Shown here in pieces: positions 1-7,144 of a stretch of DNA of 37,281 bases (positions are counted from its first letter, which is position 1; each line of letters opens with the position of its first letter). The stretch is from assembly GCA_020829485.1 (NCBI GenBank), contig JAIVFU010000066.1, positions 1-37,281 of the forward strand, written 5' to 3'. The DNA is from Nostoc sp. CHAB 5834. GTDB taxonomy: Bacteria > Cyanobacteriota > Cyanobacteriia > Cyanobacteriales > Nostocaceae. The position numbers and the translations under genes are program-made. Under the pieces are notes generated by a model, which did not search any database, was not told the origin of the DNA, and saw only the letters and a program-made list of their open reading frames with translations.

Positions 1-127
1 AAGGACGAACATCACCATAATTCGTTACGTCATCCAGCACAACTAAAACATCACCTGCTGGCCAATGCCGCCAACAGAAAGCAACCTGCTCTGGGAGTTC
101 CAACTCATCCGGAATTTTCAATCCCAG
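1..127. repeat. Terminal overlap, left copy
   Basis: These 127 bases are identical to 37155-37281. An exact duplication at the two ends of a contig is the usual signature of a circular molecule cut by an assembler, and 127 is a common assembly k-mer size. The NB-ARC coding frame runs unbroken through the junction, which supports circularity over a biological terminal repeat. The true length would be about 37,154 bp. Confidence 0.95.
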
Positions 128-712
128 CTGCACCACTGCATAAAGCACAATTTGAGTTCCAATATCAGCTTGAGTTTTAACATGGTCATCTTTTCTGGCA
201 TACAGCCAACAAATCCCGCCAGAATAATGCTGTTCATACTTTCTAGCGTACTGAATTGCCAACTCGGTCTTACCTACACCTCCCATCCCAGCGATAGCGG
301 AGATAGCTAGTTGATTGCCTTGTTTAAGTTGGCTATGTATCTGCTCCAATTCCTGCTCTCGCCCGACGAAGTTTTGCAGATTTTGGATACCCCGTCGTTG
401 GAGGTTATTAGGCGGTGCAGCCCCTTTTAAACTATCCTGCGCCTCAAACTGCTTCCACAAGCAAGCTCGCAATTTCTCTCGTTTTCCACGAGCGCTGAAA
501 TCTGCTAACTCTGGGCAGATTGGCTCGAAAGCTTCATAAATATCTGCCATGCGCTTTTTGAAGGCAACTTCAGAGATATTGAGTTCCTGCGCCAAGTTAG
601 CATCAGATTTATCTGAACTTCGAGCGTTGAACCGAATCACCAACGTCTCAATTAAGTCGTCACTTAATTCCTGTTTGATAGCAACACCGCGAAGGAACTC
701 AACCCACTCCAT
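1..712 (-). CDS. NB-ARC (STAND) ATPase, N-terminal part; continues at 37154-36472
   Basis: On the circle this is one gene of 464 codons, from ATG at 712 through base 1 and 37154 to TGA at 36472. This part carries an N-terminal domain of about 120 residues that looks helix-turn-helix-like (residues near ANLAQELNISEVAFKKRM), as often seen ahead of cyanobacterial NB-ARC domains. It is followed by FVGREQELEQ and the Walker A motif GMGGVGKTE. STAND ATPases of this type act as nucleotide-dependent switches whose C-terminal repeats sense a ligand. No nuclease, TIR or protease effector domain is visible, so the output is unknown. The next genes are two TPR proteins on the same strand. The family call is firm; a role in defence or signalling is inference. 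Confidence 0.92.
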   Translation of the reverse strand, partial: MEWVEFLRGVAIKQELSDDLIETLVIRFNARSSDKSDANLAQELNISEVAFKKRMADIYEAFEPICPELADFSARGKREKLRACLWKQFEAQDSLKGAAPPNNLQRRGIQNLQNFVGREQELEQIHSQLKQGNQLAISAIAGMGGVGKTELAIQYARKYEQHYSGGICWLYARKDDHVKTQADIGTQIVLYAVVQLGLKIPDELELPEQVAFCWRHWPAGDVLVVLDDVTNYGDVRP

Positions 713-830
713 AGCTTAGACTTGCAAAAGAAAAAAACAACTTTATACCTTCCCTATACCAACAGGGGGCTTCTGAATTGTTTAGAAATTTGATGATGAA
801 AGCAGTTTCAAAACAAATGGAGACTGCCCC

Positions 831-1070
831 ATGCGAACCATTTTAATTTCTACAATCTCGCACTATTCCACTGAGGTCAATCACCCAACTGTTTCTCCTG
901 TACCCACATCAGAATTTTCTCCACCTGTATTGCCTGTGGTGCATCAACCTAATTGGTTACTTGCGCTTATGGTGCTGACTGTCTTGGCCAAGCGCTTACA
1001 TCAAGTGCTTGTAGCTGCACTGTATCTTCTGCGGGAGTGGAGAAAAACGCAATACCCTAAGACCAAATAG
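831..1070 (+). CDS. Small hypothetical membrane protein
   Basis: A 79-residue ORF with ATG start. GGAG lies about nine bases upstream, a plausible ribosome binding site. The N-terminal half is rich in Ser, Thr and Pro. The C-terminal half is a hydrophobic stretch (LLALMVLTVLAKRLHQVLVAALYLL) that could be one membrane helix or an amphipathic helix, and the tail is basic (REWRKTQYPKTK). It is divergent from the NB-ARC gene, whose start is 118 bases away, so the two share a promoter region. I do not recognise the family and it could be spurious. Confidence 0.45.
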   Translation: MRTILISTISHYSTEVNHPTVSPVPTSEFSPPVLPVVHQPNWLLALMVLTVLAKRLHQVLVAALYLLREWRKTQYPKTK

Positions 1071-1210
1071 TTTGAAGGGGCGATCGCCAGAATAATTAGT
1101 TAGCTAGCTAGCGGCCGCCTCACTACCAACTTTTAAAAACTGTCCCAGAGATAATCTTCAGGGGATTACCCTCACGTACAGCCTAGTAGTTCGCCAAGGG
1201 AACTTGGCAG

Positions 1211-1275
1211 GGGAAAGGGTAAGGGGTAAGGGGGAAAGGTTTTAAATCCCTTACGTTTCCCCTTTCCCCAGCCCT
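1211..1275. repeat. Imperfect G/C-tract inverted repeat
   Basis: The left arm is built from tandem GGGAAAGGGTAAGGGG-like words and the right arm from CCCTTAC and CCCCTTTCCCC, separated by a short AT-rich loop near TTTTAAA. It can form a stem of roughly 20 bp with mismatches. It resembles dispersed intergenic repeats of filamentous cyanobacteria. No function can be assigned. Confidence 0.6.
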
Positions 1276-1447
1276 CACCCAGCATTTTTGGGTTGGCAGA
1301 CCACTAGTGGTCAAACTATTTATTCAAACCCAGTGTGCGGTTTAGTATCTCTCTGTAGGATCTTTTACGGCTTGAGATAGCCAATGTCTCACAAGAATAT
1401 CTAACCGCATTTGCTGTCAAAAGCATTGCTGCTTAAAGGCTTTAGAG

Positions 1448-1486
1448 CAAGTAAGAAAATCTTGTTGCTTAGTTTTTTCTTACTTG
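1448..1486. repeat. Hairpin with 12-bp perfect arms
   Basis: CAAGTAAGAAAA at 1448-1459 pairs with TTTTCTTACTTG at 1475-1486 around a 15-base loop. There is no T-tract of terminator type following on either strand, so the role is unclear. It could be a remnant of a small repeat element. Confidence 0.6.
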
Positions 1487-1635
1487 TGCCCAATTCTAAT
1501 TGAGACAATTCATTTACATGACTTTGGTTGCCATACGATGTGCGATCGCATCGCCAACTTAAAGGCTATTGACTTGGTGTAAAATCCTGTACTCAACTAG
1601 CCTAACTTGACACTCCCCCGGCTGTCCAAATTTCG

Positions 1636-1826
1636 CTATTGCTCATAGCGAATTTCTCCATGTAGCCGAATATGTTCAACTAACCGCTTGGTTTCACCAC
1701 CAGCTAATTCTAGTTCCCTGAGATTACCCACCAAAACAAACAATTCCCTTGCCCTACTAACGGCTATATCAGTAAATTGGGTTTGCGGTTGAGGAACCAA
1801 AAACTATGCTCTTGGTGACACTGGTA
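1636..1826 (-). pseudogene. 3' fragment of a superfamily 1 helicase gene, frameshifted
   Basis: On the minus strand the frame reads QCHQEHSFWFLNRKPNLL, then after a one-base deletion near 1767 the next frame reads IAVSRARELFVLVGNL and on through KRLVEHIRLHGEIRYEQ to TAG at 1636. This matches the C-terminus of the intact helicase at 9190-12057 (SLWFINRRPNLLNVAVSRAR, FILVGNL, RELVEYIKEFGETR), including helicase motif VI. Nothing upstream of about 1826 belongs to the gene, because the next minus-strand gene stops at 1831. It is therefore a truncated and frameshifted relic of a paralogue. Confidence 0.85.
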
Positions 1827-1830
1827 GAGA

Positions 1831-2349
1831 TCATTTTCTAACCTTACTGCCTAACTTTATGATTGAGGGACGCTTTTGCTCTTGGATAGCGATTTGCTTT
1901 CTAAACATTTTTCTCGTTTCAGGAATTTGATTTGCAAACCAGGCTAATAATTCTGATTGATCATGTGCAACGCGAGAACGCTCATCACCAACAGGTAGCC
2001 CCTGTCCCCCATCAAAAGGATAAAGTTGATTATTCAAACCCGCCAGTTCAAGTCCTTTGTTGTATAACTCCTCAGCTTTACGAGCAACTTCCTCATCAAA
2101 CAAGAAATCTGCTTCACTTGCATCAGCAATGAATTGTAGAGAGCGGTTAAAATTAACTTTACCTTCACGTACTATTTCACTTAAATAAGACATGAATACA
2201 TGGAAAACTCTTAACCGCTTTTCATACAAATCTTTCCTCAAAGACAACTGGCTAACTTGATATTGTTGCCAAGCAATATAAATAGTAGTTCCAGCTATGA
2301 CTGGTGTGAGTAAAGCATTGAAAGTCTCAACAATTTCTTTTAGTGTCAT
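1831..2349 (-). CDS. Hypothetical protein with N-terminal membrane anchor
   Basis: 172 residues, ATG start. Residues about 14-27 (LLTPVIAGTTIYIAWQQYQ) form one membrane segment or a hydrophobic anchor. The sequence QLSLRKDLYEKRLRVFHVFMSYLSEIVREGK follows, a pattern I recognise from widespread small bacterial proteins with one N-terminal helix and a charged cytoplasmic helical domain. The cytoplasmic part is mostly helical and ends in a basic tail. No catalytic motif is visible. It sits as a separate gene between a helicase relic and the HNH gene, on the same strand as the accessory block. Function unknown. Confidence 0.8.
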   Translation of the reverse strand: MTLKEIVETFNALLTPVIAGTTIYIAWQQYQVSQLSLRKDLYEKRLRVFHVFMSYLSEIVREGKVNFNRSLQFIADASEADFLFDEEVARKAEELYNKGLELAGLNNQLYPFDGGQGLPVGDERSRVAHDQSELLAWFANQIPETRKMFRKQIAIQEQKRPSIIKLGSKVRK

Positions 2350-2478
2350 AACAGATCACATAATTTTGAATTTATTAAGATGTCAACCATACTTATGAGG
2401 CTGTAGTTAAGCAATAGTCTGATCCATGTTAAATTTTCAGTCTTGAATTGGGTCATCTGGTGGTGGATGCCGCCCAAT

Positions 2479-2883
2479 TTATTTATCAGCAGCACGAATA
2501 TTAATTATTCTGGCTCGGTTGAATCCTAATGCTGTGACTGTGGCGCGTCCTGTTGCTGTCAAGCCGATAATCAAGAGTGTATCTGTTGACCAAAAAAAGT
2601 GTTCTGGCCAACTATCAGTGCGAGGATTAAATAAGGGTACTTCAGATAACGACTTTTCATCAAAGGCTTTAAGTTTATCGGATTTTTGGCGATTGCAATG
2701 AAAACAAGCCAAAGCTAAATTATCAATTGAATTAGCACCACCTTTGGTAAGAGGAATTACATGGTCTACAGTGAAGGAAACATATTGCCATTGTTCCGAT
2801 GCGTGACAATATTCGCACAGAAACTTGGCTCGTTGTCGTACTTGATTTTGAGTAGATTCGCTAATGTAACGATTCGCAGACAA
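2479..2883 (-). CDS. HNH endonuclease family protein
   Basis: 134 residues. The HNH fold is clear: a CEYC zinc knuckle at about residues 23-26, then FTVDHVIPLTKGG (the DH pair of the beta-beta-alpha-metal site), NSIDNLALACFHCNRQKSD with the second CxxC. This is the standard layout of small stand-alone HNH nucleases, which use one metal ion to nick or cut DNA. The C-terminal third (FFWSTDTLLIIGLTATGRATVTAL) follows the extension usual for cyanobacterial members. The start lies 12 bases downstream of the stop of the small acidic gene at 2896-3174, so the two are probably co-transcribed. Whether it serves restriction, homing or repair cannot be told from sequence. Confidence 0.93.
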   Translation of the reverse strand: MSANRYISESTQNQVRQRAKFLCEYCHASEQWQYVSFTVDHVIPLTKGGANSIDNLALACFHCNRQKSDKLKAFDEKSLSEVPLFNPRTDSWPEHFFWSTDTLLIIGLTATGRATVTALGFNRARIINIRAADK

Positions 2884-2895
2884 ATCTCTGATTCC

Positions 2896-3174
2896 CTATA
2901 ATTCACTTTGGTTTTGAGTTAGCGATGAATTTCTGAGCATCCGATTCACCAAACTCAGATAATCGTCTAATTCTTCATATTCATCTAATTCTTTTTCTTC
3001 CTCTGAAGTAAGTGCAGATTCTTTTTGCTTAATTAATAATGCTTCAATTCGCCCCTGTACGAAGCTGGAAGCTCGAAATATCGGCACTCCTTCTACTAGC
3101 TCGATGCGGACAGCACCATCTAATGGTAAACTGTTGGGCAAGTGTGACAATTTCATCGGTAAATTGGTTGTCAT
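2896..3174 (-). CDS. Small acidic protein paired with HNH nuclease
   Basis: 92 residues. The core RIELVEGVPIFRASSFVQGRIEALLIKQKE, then EEEKELDEYEELDDYLSLVNRML, is a pattern I recognise from many small cyanobacterial hypothetical proteins, often next to an HNH gene. It has a short beta-like N-terminus and a strongly acidic helical C-terminus. Acidic surface and tight linkage to a nuclease fit an inhibitor or antitoxin-like partner, but that is inference. The stop is 12 bases ahead of the HNH start; its own start lies five bases beyond the stop of the antitoxin gene at 3180, so the four genes 3849 to 2479 may form one transcript. Confidence 0.8.
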   Translation of the reverse strand: MTTNLPMKLSHLPNSLPLDGAVRIELVEGVPIFRASSFVQGRIEALLIKQKESALTSEEEKELDEYEELDDYLSLVNRMLRNSSLTQNQSEL

Positions 3175-3179
3175 AGCAT

Positions 3180-3512
3180 CTAGGGGTCATCGTGTCCCGA
3201 CGATGCCTGAATTGGTTGCACACTCAGGCGATAGCCGAGATTGTGCAGGATAAGGCTGATGGTTCGCAGTTCTGGGTTGCCTTCTGGCGACAAGACCCGG
3301 TAAAGATTCTGGCGGTTCAAACCCGTTTTTTCCGCAAGGTGCGTCATCCCCTCCCGTGCTTCCACCACGTTCCGCAGCGCTTCCAGAAAAAACGCAATAT
3401 CGCCATCCTGCTCGTACTCTTCAAGGGCAACGTCCAGGTAAGCTGAAGCCATTTCCGGGTTCAGCATTTGCTCGAACACAACCTCGTCATGGTTTCTCAG
3501 TTTCTTGCTCAT
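3180..3512 (-). CDS. HigA-like antitoxin, HTH type
   Basis: 110 residues. The C-terminal half is a helix-turn-helix of the addiction-module antidote type: FFLEALRNVVEAREGMTHLAEKTGLNRQNLYRVLS, then GNPELRTISLILHNLGYRLSV. This matches the HigA-like/putative addiction module antidote family, which binds the cognate toxin and represses the operon. The N-terminal 40 residues contain EMASAYLDVALEEYEQDGD, also typical. It overlaps the 3' end of the upstream toxin gene by 26 bases, giving the toxin-first order usual for HigBA. Autoregulation is expected from the family. Confidence 0.93.
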   Translation of the reverse strand: MSKKLRNHDEVVFEQMLNPEMASAYLDVALEEYEQDGDIAFFLEALRNVVEAREGMTHLAEKTGLNRQNLYRVLSPEGNPELRTISLILHNLGYRLSVQPIQASSGHDDP

Positions 3513-3849
3513 CCTGTTCCTCCTGATAAGCCTGCCAATATCCTTTAGCCTTTTCTATGTCCCTGTCCTGGCTGTCCTTGTCGCCACCACATAGAAGAAT
3601 TACTAGATCGTTCGCGGATTCTCCAAAGTAAACGCGGTAGCCACTGCCAAAGAAAAACCTCATTTCTTGCACGCCTGAGCCAACTGACTTGCAATCCCCG
3701 TAATTGCCCTGCTTGAGTCGCTCTATCCGTCGAATTATCCTTGAACGGATCACATAGTCCTTCAAGTTTTCCAGCCATTCGGTGTACGGCTCCTTGCCGT
3801 CTTCTTTTGCATAGACTAGCAGTGTTTTTTGACGAACGATATCAGCCAT
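3487..3849 (-). CDS. RelE/HigB-like toxin
   Basis: 120 residues. It belongs to the phage-derived Gp49-like/HigB branch of the RelE superfamily, judged by EWLENLKDYVIRSRIIRRIERLKQGNYGDCKSVGSGVQEMRFFF, then GSGYRVYFGE, VILLCGGDKDSQDRDIEKAKGYWQAY. Family members are mRNA-cleaving toxins that act on translating ribosomes. The arginines of RFFFGSGYRVYFG sit where the catalytic basic residues of the family usually lie. The C-terminal tail (YQEEQDEQETEKP) is acidic and encoded in the overlap with the antitoxin gene. The pair most likely stabilises the plasmid by post-segregational killing. Confidence 0.93.
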   Translation of the reverse strand: MADIVRQKTLLVYAKEDGKEPYTEWLENLKDYVIRSRIIRRIERLKQGNYGDCKSVGSGVQEMRFFFGSGYRVYFGESANDLVILLCGGDKDSQDRDIEKAKGYWQAYQEEQDEQETEKP

Positions 3850-3939
3850 AGATTATAAACTGTAGCTTAAAAGCGACAAAGTTTCAACCCCTAGTTGATT
3901 CTTGCAGAGGTCAACACCTTGTAGCGTCAATCTCACCAA

Positions 3940-4980
3940 TTACTTGCTCCAGACTGTCGGTGAGATAATTTTGGCTGACTTGTCATCTAAATAGAAATTG
4001 TAAACAGGCTCTCCTGATAATTCACAGCGAAGCGGCTCAAGAATTTTAGTGAACGGATTCCAAACTGCTGTTACAGTCCGTTTTACTTTCTTTCGTTGCA
4101 ACTCACACTGAATATGTACCGTAGGGAGATGGATAATCATTGCACTGTGCAACGAAGCTTCTACACTCATTGCATAACGCTCTTGGATATCTAACAATTT
4201 TCTCTCTAACTCTCTATTAGTGGCTTCAATTCGTGCTAGTTCTTTATCTAGTTCATCACCAATCAATTTTTTTAACTCAATCTTGTTGCGAATCGAGTCG
4301 CTAATCGTGTTGTAATAATCCTTGAGTCTGTCTTCATCCCTAGCTCTTGCTCTTGTTAATTTAGCCTGCCAATTATCTAGAGATTTTCCAATCAATATTG
4401 CACTTTGATGTTCGATTAACCTCAACAACTCTTCAATTGGGATCGCCAATGGTGTCTCTTGATGCTCCACAGTCATTAGGTCAGACTCCCAAAACAAAGC
4501 ATCCCCAATTTCTACTGGTGTTACTCCGGTTATTTCATTGATAATGAACGAAACTAAACCAATCCTTTTTTCTGAAGCATTGGCTGTGTAAGCGACATTA
4601 CACAAGATGTAACGAGTAATTTCTGGTTTAGCATCTAAAAAACGAATTAAGCCATTTTGAGGGGCGAGTCTCTCCAATAAAAGTTTCTCAAAGCCTGTGT
4701 TTTTCAGATGTCCATCGATTTTAACACCCAACGCACTAATAAGTCCTTTAACAGCTAATAGTTCAGATAGCTTATTTAATACTTCTGAATGATAGGTGAC
4801 AAAAACACTTTGAGGTACATCAGCAATAGTAGTAAAAGTAACTTCTTCTGGAAGCGAAAGCAGCGATGCTATATTTTCCGTCAACAACACATTCAAAATG
4901 TGTTCACCAGCAGGTTCTGCTATCCCATCATGCAGAGAAACAATTTTTTCTAAGGTAGCAATAATTGGATCTGATAACAT
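3940..4980 (-). CDS. Partner of SNF2 helicase, unknown family
   Basis: 346 residues, ATG start 19 bases after the helicase stop, so almost certainly co-translated. The first 200 residues are mixed helical with no motif I recognise. Residues about 205-290 (NWQAKLTRARARDEDRLKDYY, then NKIELKKLIGDELDKELARIEATNRELERKLLDIQERY) are predicted coiled coil. The last 60 residues (KKVKRTVTAVWNPFTKILEPLRCELSGEPVYNFYLDD) look like the C-terminal beta-rich segment found after coiled coils in proteins paired with RapA/SNF2-type helicases. There it often holds a CxxC knuckle; only one cysteine remains here. It may be a clamp or targeting subunit for the helicase. Function not demonstrated. Confidence 0.85.
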   Translation of the reverse strand: MLSDPIIATLEKIVSLHDGIAEPAGEHILNVLLTENIASLLSLPEEVTFTTIADVPQSVFVTYHSEVLNKLSELLAVKGLISALGVKIDGHLKNTGFEKLLLERLAPQNGLIRFLDAKPEITRYILCNVAYTANASEKRIGLVSFIINEITGVTPVEIGDALFWESDLMTVEHQETPLAIPIEELLRLIEHQSAILIGKSLDNWQAKLTRARARDEDRLKDYYNTISDSIRNKIELKKLIGDELDKELARIEATNRELERKLLDIQERYAMSVEASLHSAMIIHLPTVHIQCELQRKKVKRTVTAVWNPFTKILEPLRCELSGEPVYNFYLDDKSAKIISPTVWSK

Positions 4981-4999
4981 ATTTATTCAAATCAATCTC

Positions 5000-6709
5000 T
5001 CAAGCTTCAAAATCTTCGCCAAAAATCTGTTCATCCAGTTCTTGAATTTGCTGATACTGGTTTTTTGCTTTCAACAAATTATCTGCCAATTGCTCGAAGG
5101 CTGTATCTAATTCGGGCTTGACTTGATGTTTGAGCCAGATATCCATAACAATTTCACTAAAGTCAAATTCATCATCCACGTTCCCTAAAATTGTTTCAAT
5201 CTCTCCGACCACTAGTTCAAACATATTAATTTTGTCATGCAAGATCCGCAGAATATACTCTTCGATACTGCCTTTTAGACAAAAGTTAAAAATAAAAACA
5301 TCCTGGGTTTGTCCAATGCGGTGAATACGACCAATGCGCTGTTCTATTTTCATTGGGTTCCAGGGGAGGTCATAATTAACGATCGCGTTCGCAAACTGAA
5401 TGTTACGTCCCTCTCCGCCCGTTTCAGATGCCAGCAGTACAGAAACATTATCCCGAAATGCGGCTATAGCCTCATCTTTTTGTTTAAGGGACATCCCACC
5501 AGTAAATTCTGCAAAGGGGATATTTGCTGCTTGCAGAGTTTGAGCCAAATAAGTGCTAGTTGCTTTATGGGTCGTGAAGACCAAGGTTTTCTGGGAAGAT
5601 TTTGAGAGCATCTCTACCAATACTTTTGCTTTCTCGACCTGCTTCACTTGGGCTGCTCGTCTTGCTAAAGACTTCAGTTCTTCATCAGGTAGGCGTTTGG
5701 TCAGTTGCTTGAGGGAGTCAGCCAAAGCACCAGGGGATGAACCAGCACGCATCAGCAAATTGGTGCGGGAGAGTCTGTCTAGCTTATCTTCTGAAGAACG
5801 CAGGTACTCGCTCAAGTCCTGGTAAAGTTTCTCCTCGCCTGCCGACGGTGTAACGGTAATTGTGGTGGCGAAGCGTTTGGGCAGTTTTACATCTACTAAG
5901 GCGCGGGTATTTCGCACCATGACTTCCCGCATCAGAGAGCGTAACTTTTCAGGATTTTTAGGGACTCGTCCATTTTTGGAATCGACATATTCTTTTTTAA
6001 AAGCGGCTTCTGTTTGTAGCAGTCCCGGTTTGAGGAGGGTTAGCAGATTAAACAGTTCAATAAGAGAGTTCTGCACTGGCGTAGCAGTGAGCATGAGGAT
6101 AAACCGCTTATTGAGGGCGTTGACCAGTTTCCAGTTGAGGGTAGTGCGATTTTTCAGGTGGTGGGCTTCATCAACAACAACTAAGTCCCAAGTGCGACTA
6201 GTGACGTGGGGATAATGTTTAGCAGACTTAGCCGTGTTTAATGAAGCGATAATTCGCGGATTATTTGTCCAAAATTCGTCTATCGGTTGTTGGGGATCTC
6301 GATTATCTGTGGTGATAGTAGCAATATTAAATTTGTCACTTAACTCTGATTGCCACTGGGAAACTAGGGATGCAGGAGTTAACACCAGCATGGACTGTAC
6401 CATACCCCTTGCTAAGTACTCGGCTATGATTAGTCCGGCCTCAATGGTTTTGCCCAATCCGACTTCATCGGCTAGTAATGCGCGTCCACCCAGTTGTCTA
6501 AGTACTTTTCGGGCTGTTTCAATCTGATACCAGTATTTGTCAATAGCAGTTAGTGTGGGCAGGCAAATTAGCTGATCGTAGTCTGCCATTACGGAGAGGT
6601 TGAACAGGTTTAAACGCGCCTCGTAGAAGTTGAGAGGGTCGTATTTACCAACTTTCAGGGCTTCTAAGGCAGTGGAAGAATTGAATTTAAATGTATAGTT
6701 TGTCTCCAT
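5000..6709 (-). CDS. SNF2/RapA-like DNA helicase (translocase)
   Basis: 569 residues. It is a full superfamily 2 Snf2 core: motif I LADEVGLGKTIEAG (residues 79-92), motif Ia LVLTPASLVSQW, motif II DEAHH (180-184), motif III TATPVQNS (208-215), motif IV LVFTTHKATSTYL, motif V ASETGGEGRNIQFA and motif VI QRIGRIHRIGQTQDVFIF. This is the layout of ATP-driven double-stranded DNA translocases such as RapA and the DISARM helicase DrmD. It has no added nuclease or methylase domain. It is shorter than RapA, and ends in an acidic tail (EQIFGEDFEA). With the 346-residue gene downstream it forms a two-gene unit. A defence or DNA-repair role is plausible but not shown. Confidence 0.96.
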   Translation of the reverse strand: METNYTFKFNSSTALEALKVGKYDPLNFYEARLNLFNLSVMADYDQLICLPTLTAIDKYWYQIETARKVLRQLGGRALLADEVGLGKTIEAGLIIAEYLARGMVQSMLVLTPASLVSQWQSELSDKFNIATITTDNRDPQQPIDEFWTNNPRIIASLNTAKSAKHYPHVTSRTWDLVVVDEAHHLKNRTTLNWKLVNALNKRFILMLTATPVQNSLIELFNLLTLLKPGLLQTEAAFKKEYVDSKNGRVPKNPEKLRSLMREVMVRNTRALVDVKLPKRFATTITVTPSAGEEKLYQDLSEYLRSSEDKLDRLSRTNLLMRAGSSPGALADSLKQLTKRLPDEELKSLARRAAQVKQVEKAKVLVEMLSKSSQKTLVFTTHKATSTYLAQTLQAANIPFAEFTGGMSLKQKDEAIAAFRDNVSVLLASETGGEGRNIQFANAIVNYDLPWNPMKIEQRIGRIHRIGQTQDVFIFNFCLKGSIEEYILRILHDKINMFELVVGEIETILGNVDDEFDFSEIVMDIWLKHQVKPELDTAFEQLADNLLKAKNQYQQIQELDEQIFGEDFEA

Positions 6710-6771
6710 GATGCACCCGTAAATAGCTACTTTTTACCACACCGCGCACGTACATTTGACCAGTTCAGCAC

Positions 6772-6987
6772 TTAGTCGCCATAGAGTTCCGAGTCTAAGT
6801 TGGCAGCCAAGGAGCCATGAGATACTGCACCAATGAAGTTTGCCAGGGAGTCGCTACTGCCAGTAGGTGAGTTTGTGGTTGGTGATTTCTGAGTACGTGC
6901 AAGCTGTTGAACATACCGCAACACGTCTTCTTGGTGCTGCTCTGGCAGTTGTTCAATCACTTCAAAAATGGCTTGTTTGGTTGTCAT
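6772..6987 (-). CDS. Orphan VapB/DUF2281-like antitoxin
   Basis: 71 residues. The N-terminus MTTKQAIFEVIEQLPEQHQEDVLRYVQQL matches the helical start of cyanobacterial DUF2281/VapB-like antitoxins, and the C-terminus NFIGAVSHGSLAANLDSELYG matches the toxin-binding tail that normally precedes a PIN-domain VapC gene. No PIN gene follows: the next gene on this strand, the SNF2 helicase, starts 62 bases downstream. It may act as an anti-addiction gene against a chromosomal VapC, or be the leftover of a lost pair. The middle (TQKSPTTNSPTGSSD) is a flexible linker. Confidence 0.8.
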   Translation of the reverse strand: MTTKQAIFEVIEQLPEQHQEDVLRYVQQLARTQKSPTTNSPTGSSDSLANFIGAVSHGSLAANLDSELYGD

Positions 6988-7144
6988 AGCAATGACTTAA
7001 TAATGTTGCTTTCTTATATAAAGTCTACTGCTGAAATTACTGTCTTAGCTAGGACTTATCTTCATCTGATACACTTCAATAAACTGGAAACTAAAACCGA
7101 GCCGGTTGACCAAAGATCATCGTATCTTCTAGGAACAAAAGCCA

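Larger units (their letters stand above)
1071..1635. other. Gene-free stretch with repeats and HIP1 sites
   Basis: No convincing gene here. HIP1 octamers lie at 1080-1087 and 1542-1549. A short hairpin with a GGAA loop is at 1193-1208 (GCCAAG/CTTGGC). 1211-1275 is a purine-rich/pyrimidine-rich imperfect inverted repeat of the GGGGAAAGGG type, commonly dispersed in cyanobacterial intergenic DNA. A longer hairpin is at 1448-1486. The right edge runs into a helicase gene remnant. Confidence 0.6.

Noticed and set aside
1..127. Terminal repeat as a linear-plasmid telomere
   Set aside because: It is a direct, not inverted, repeat inside an open reading frame that joins perfectly, so circular overlap is the simpler reading.
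5309..6527. Several plus-strand frames of 90-117 codons
   Set aside because: They are antisense shadows of the SNF2 helicase, which has all helicase motifs.
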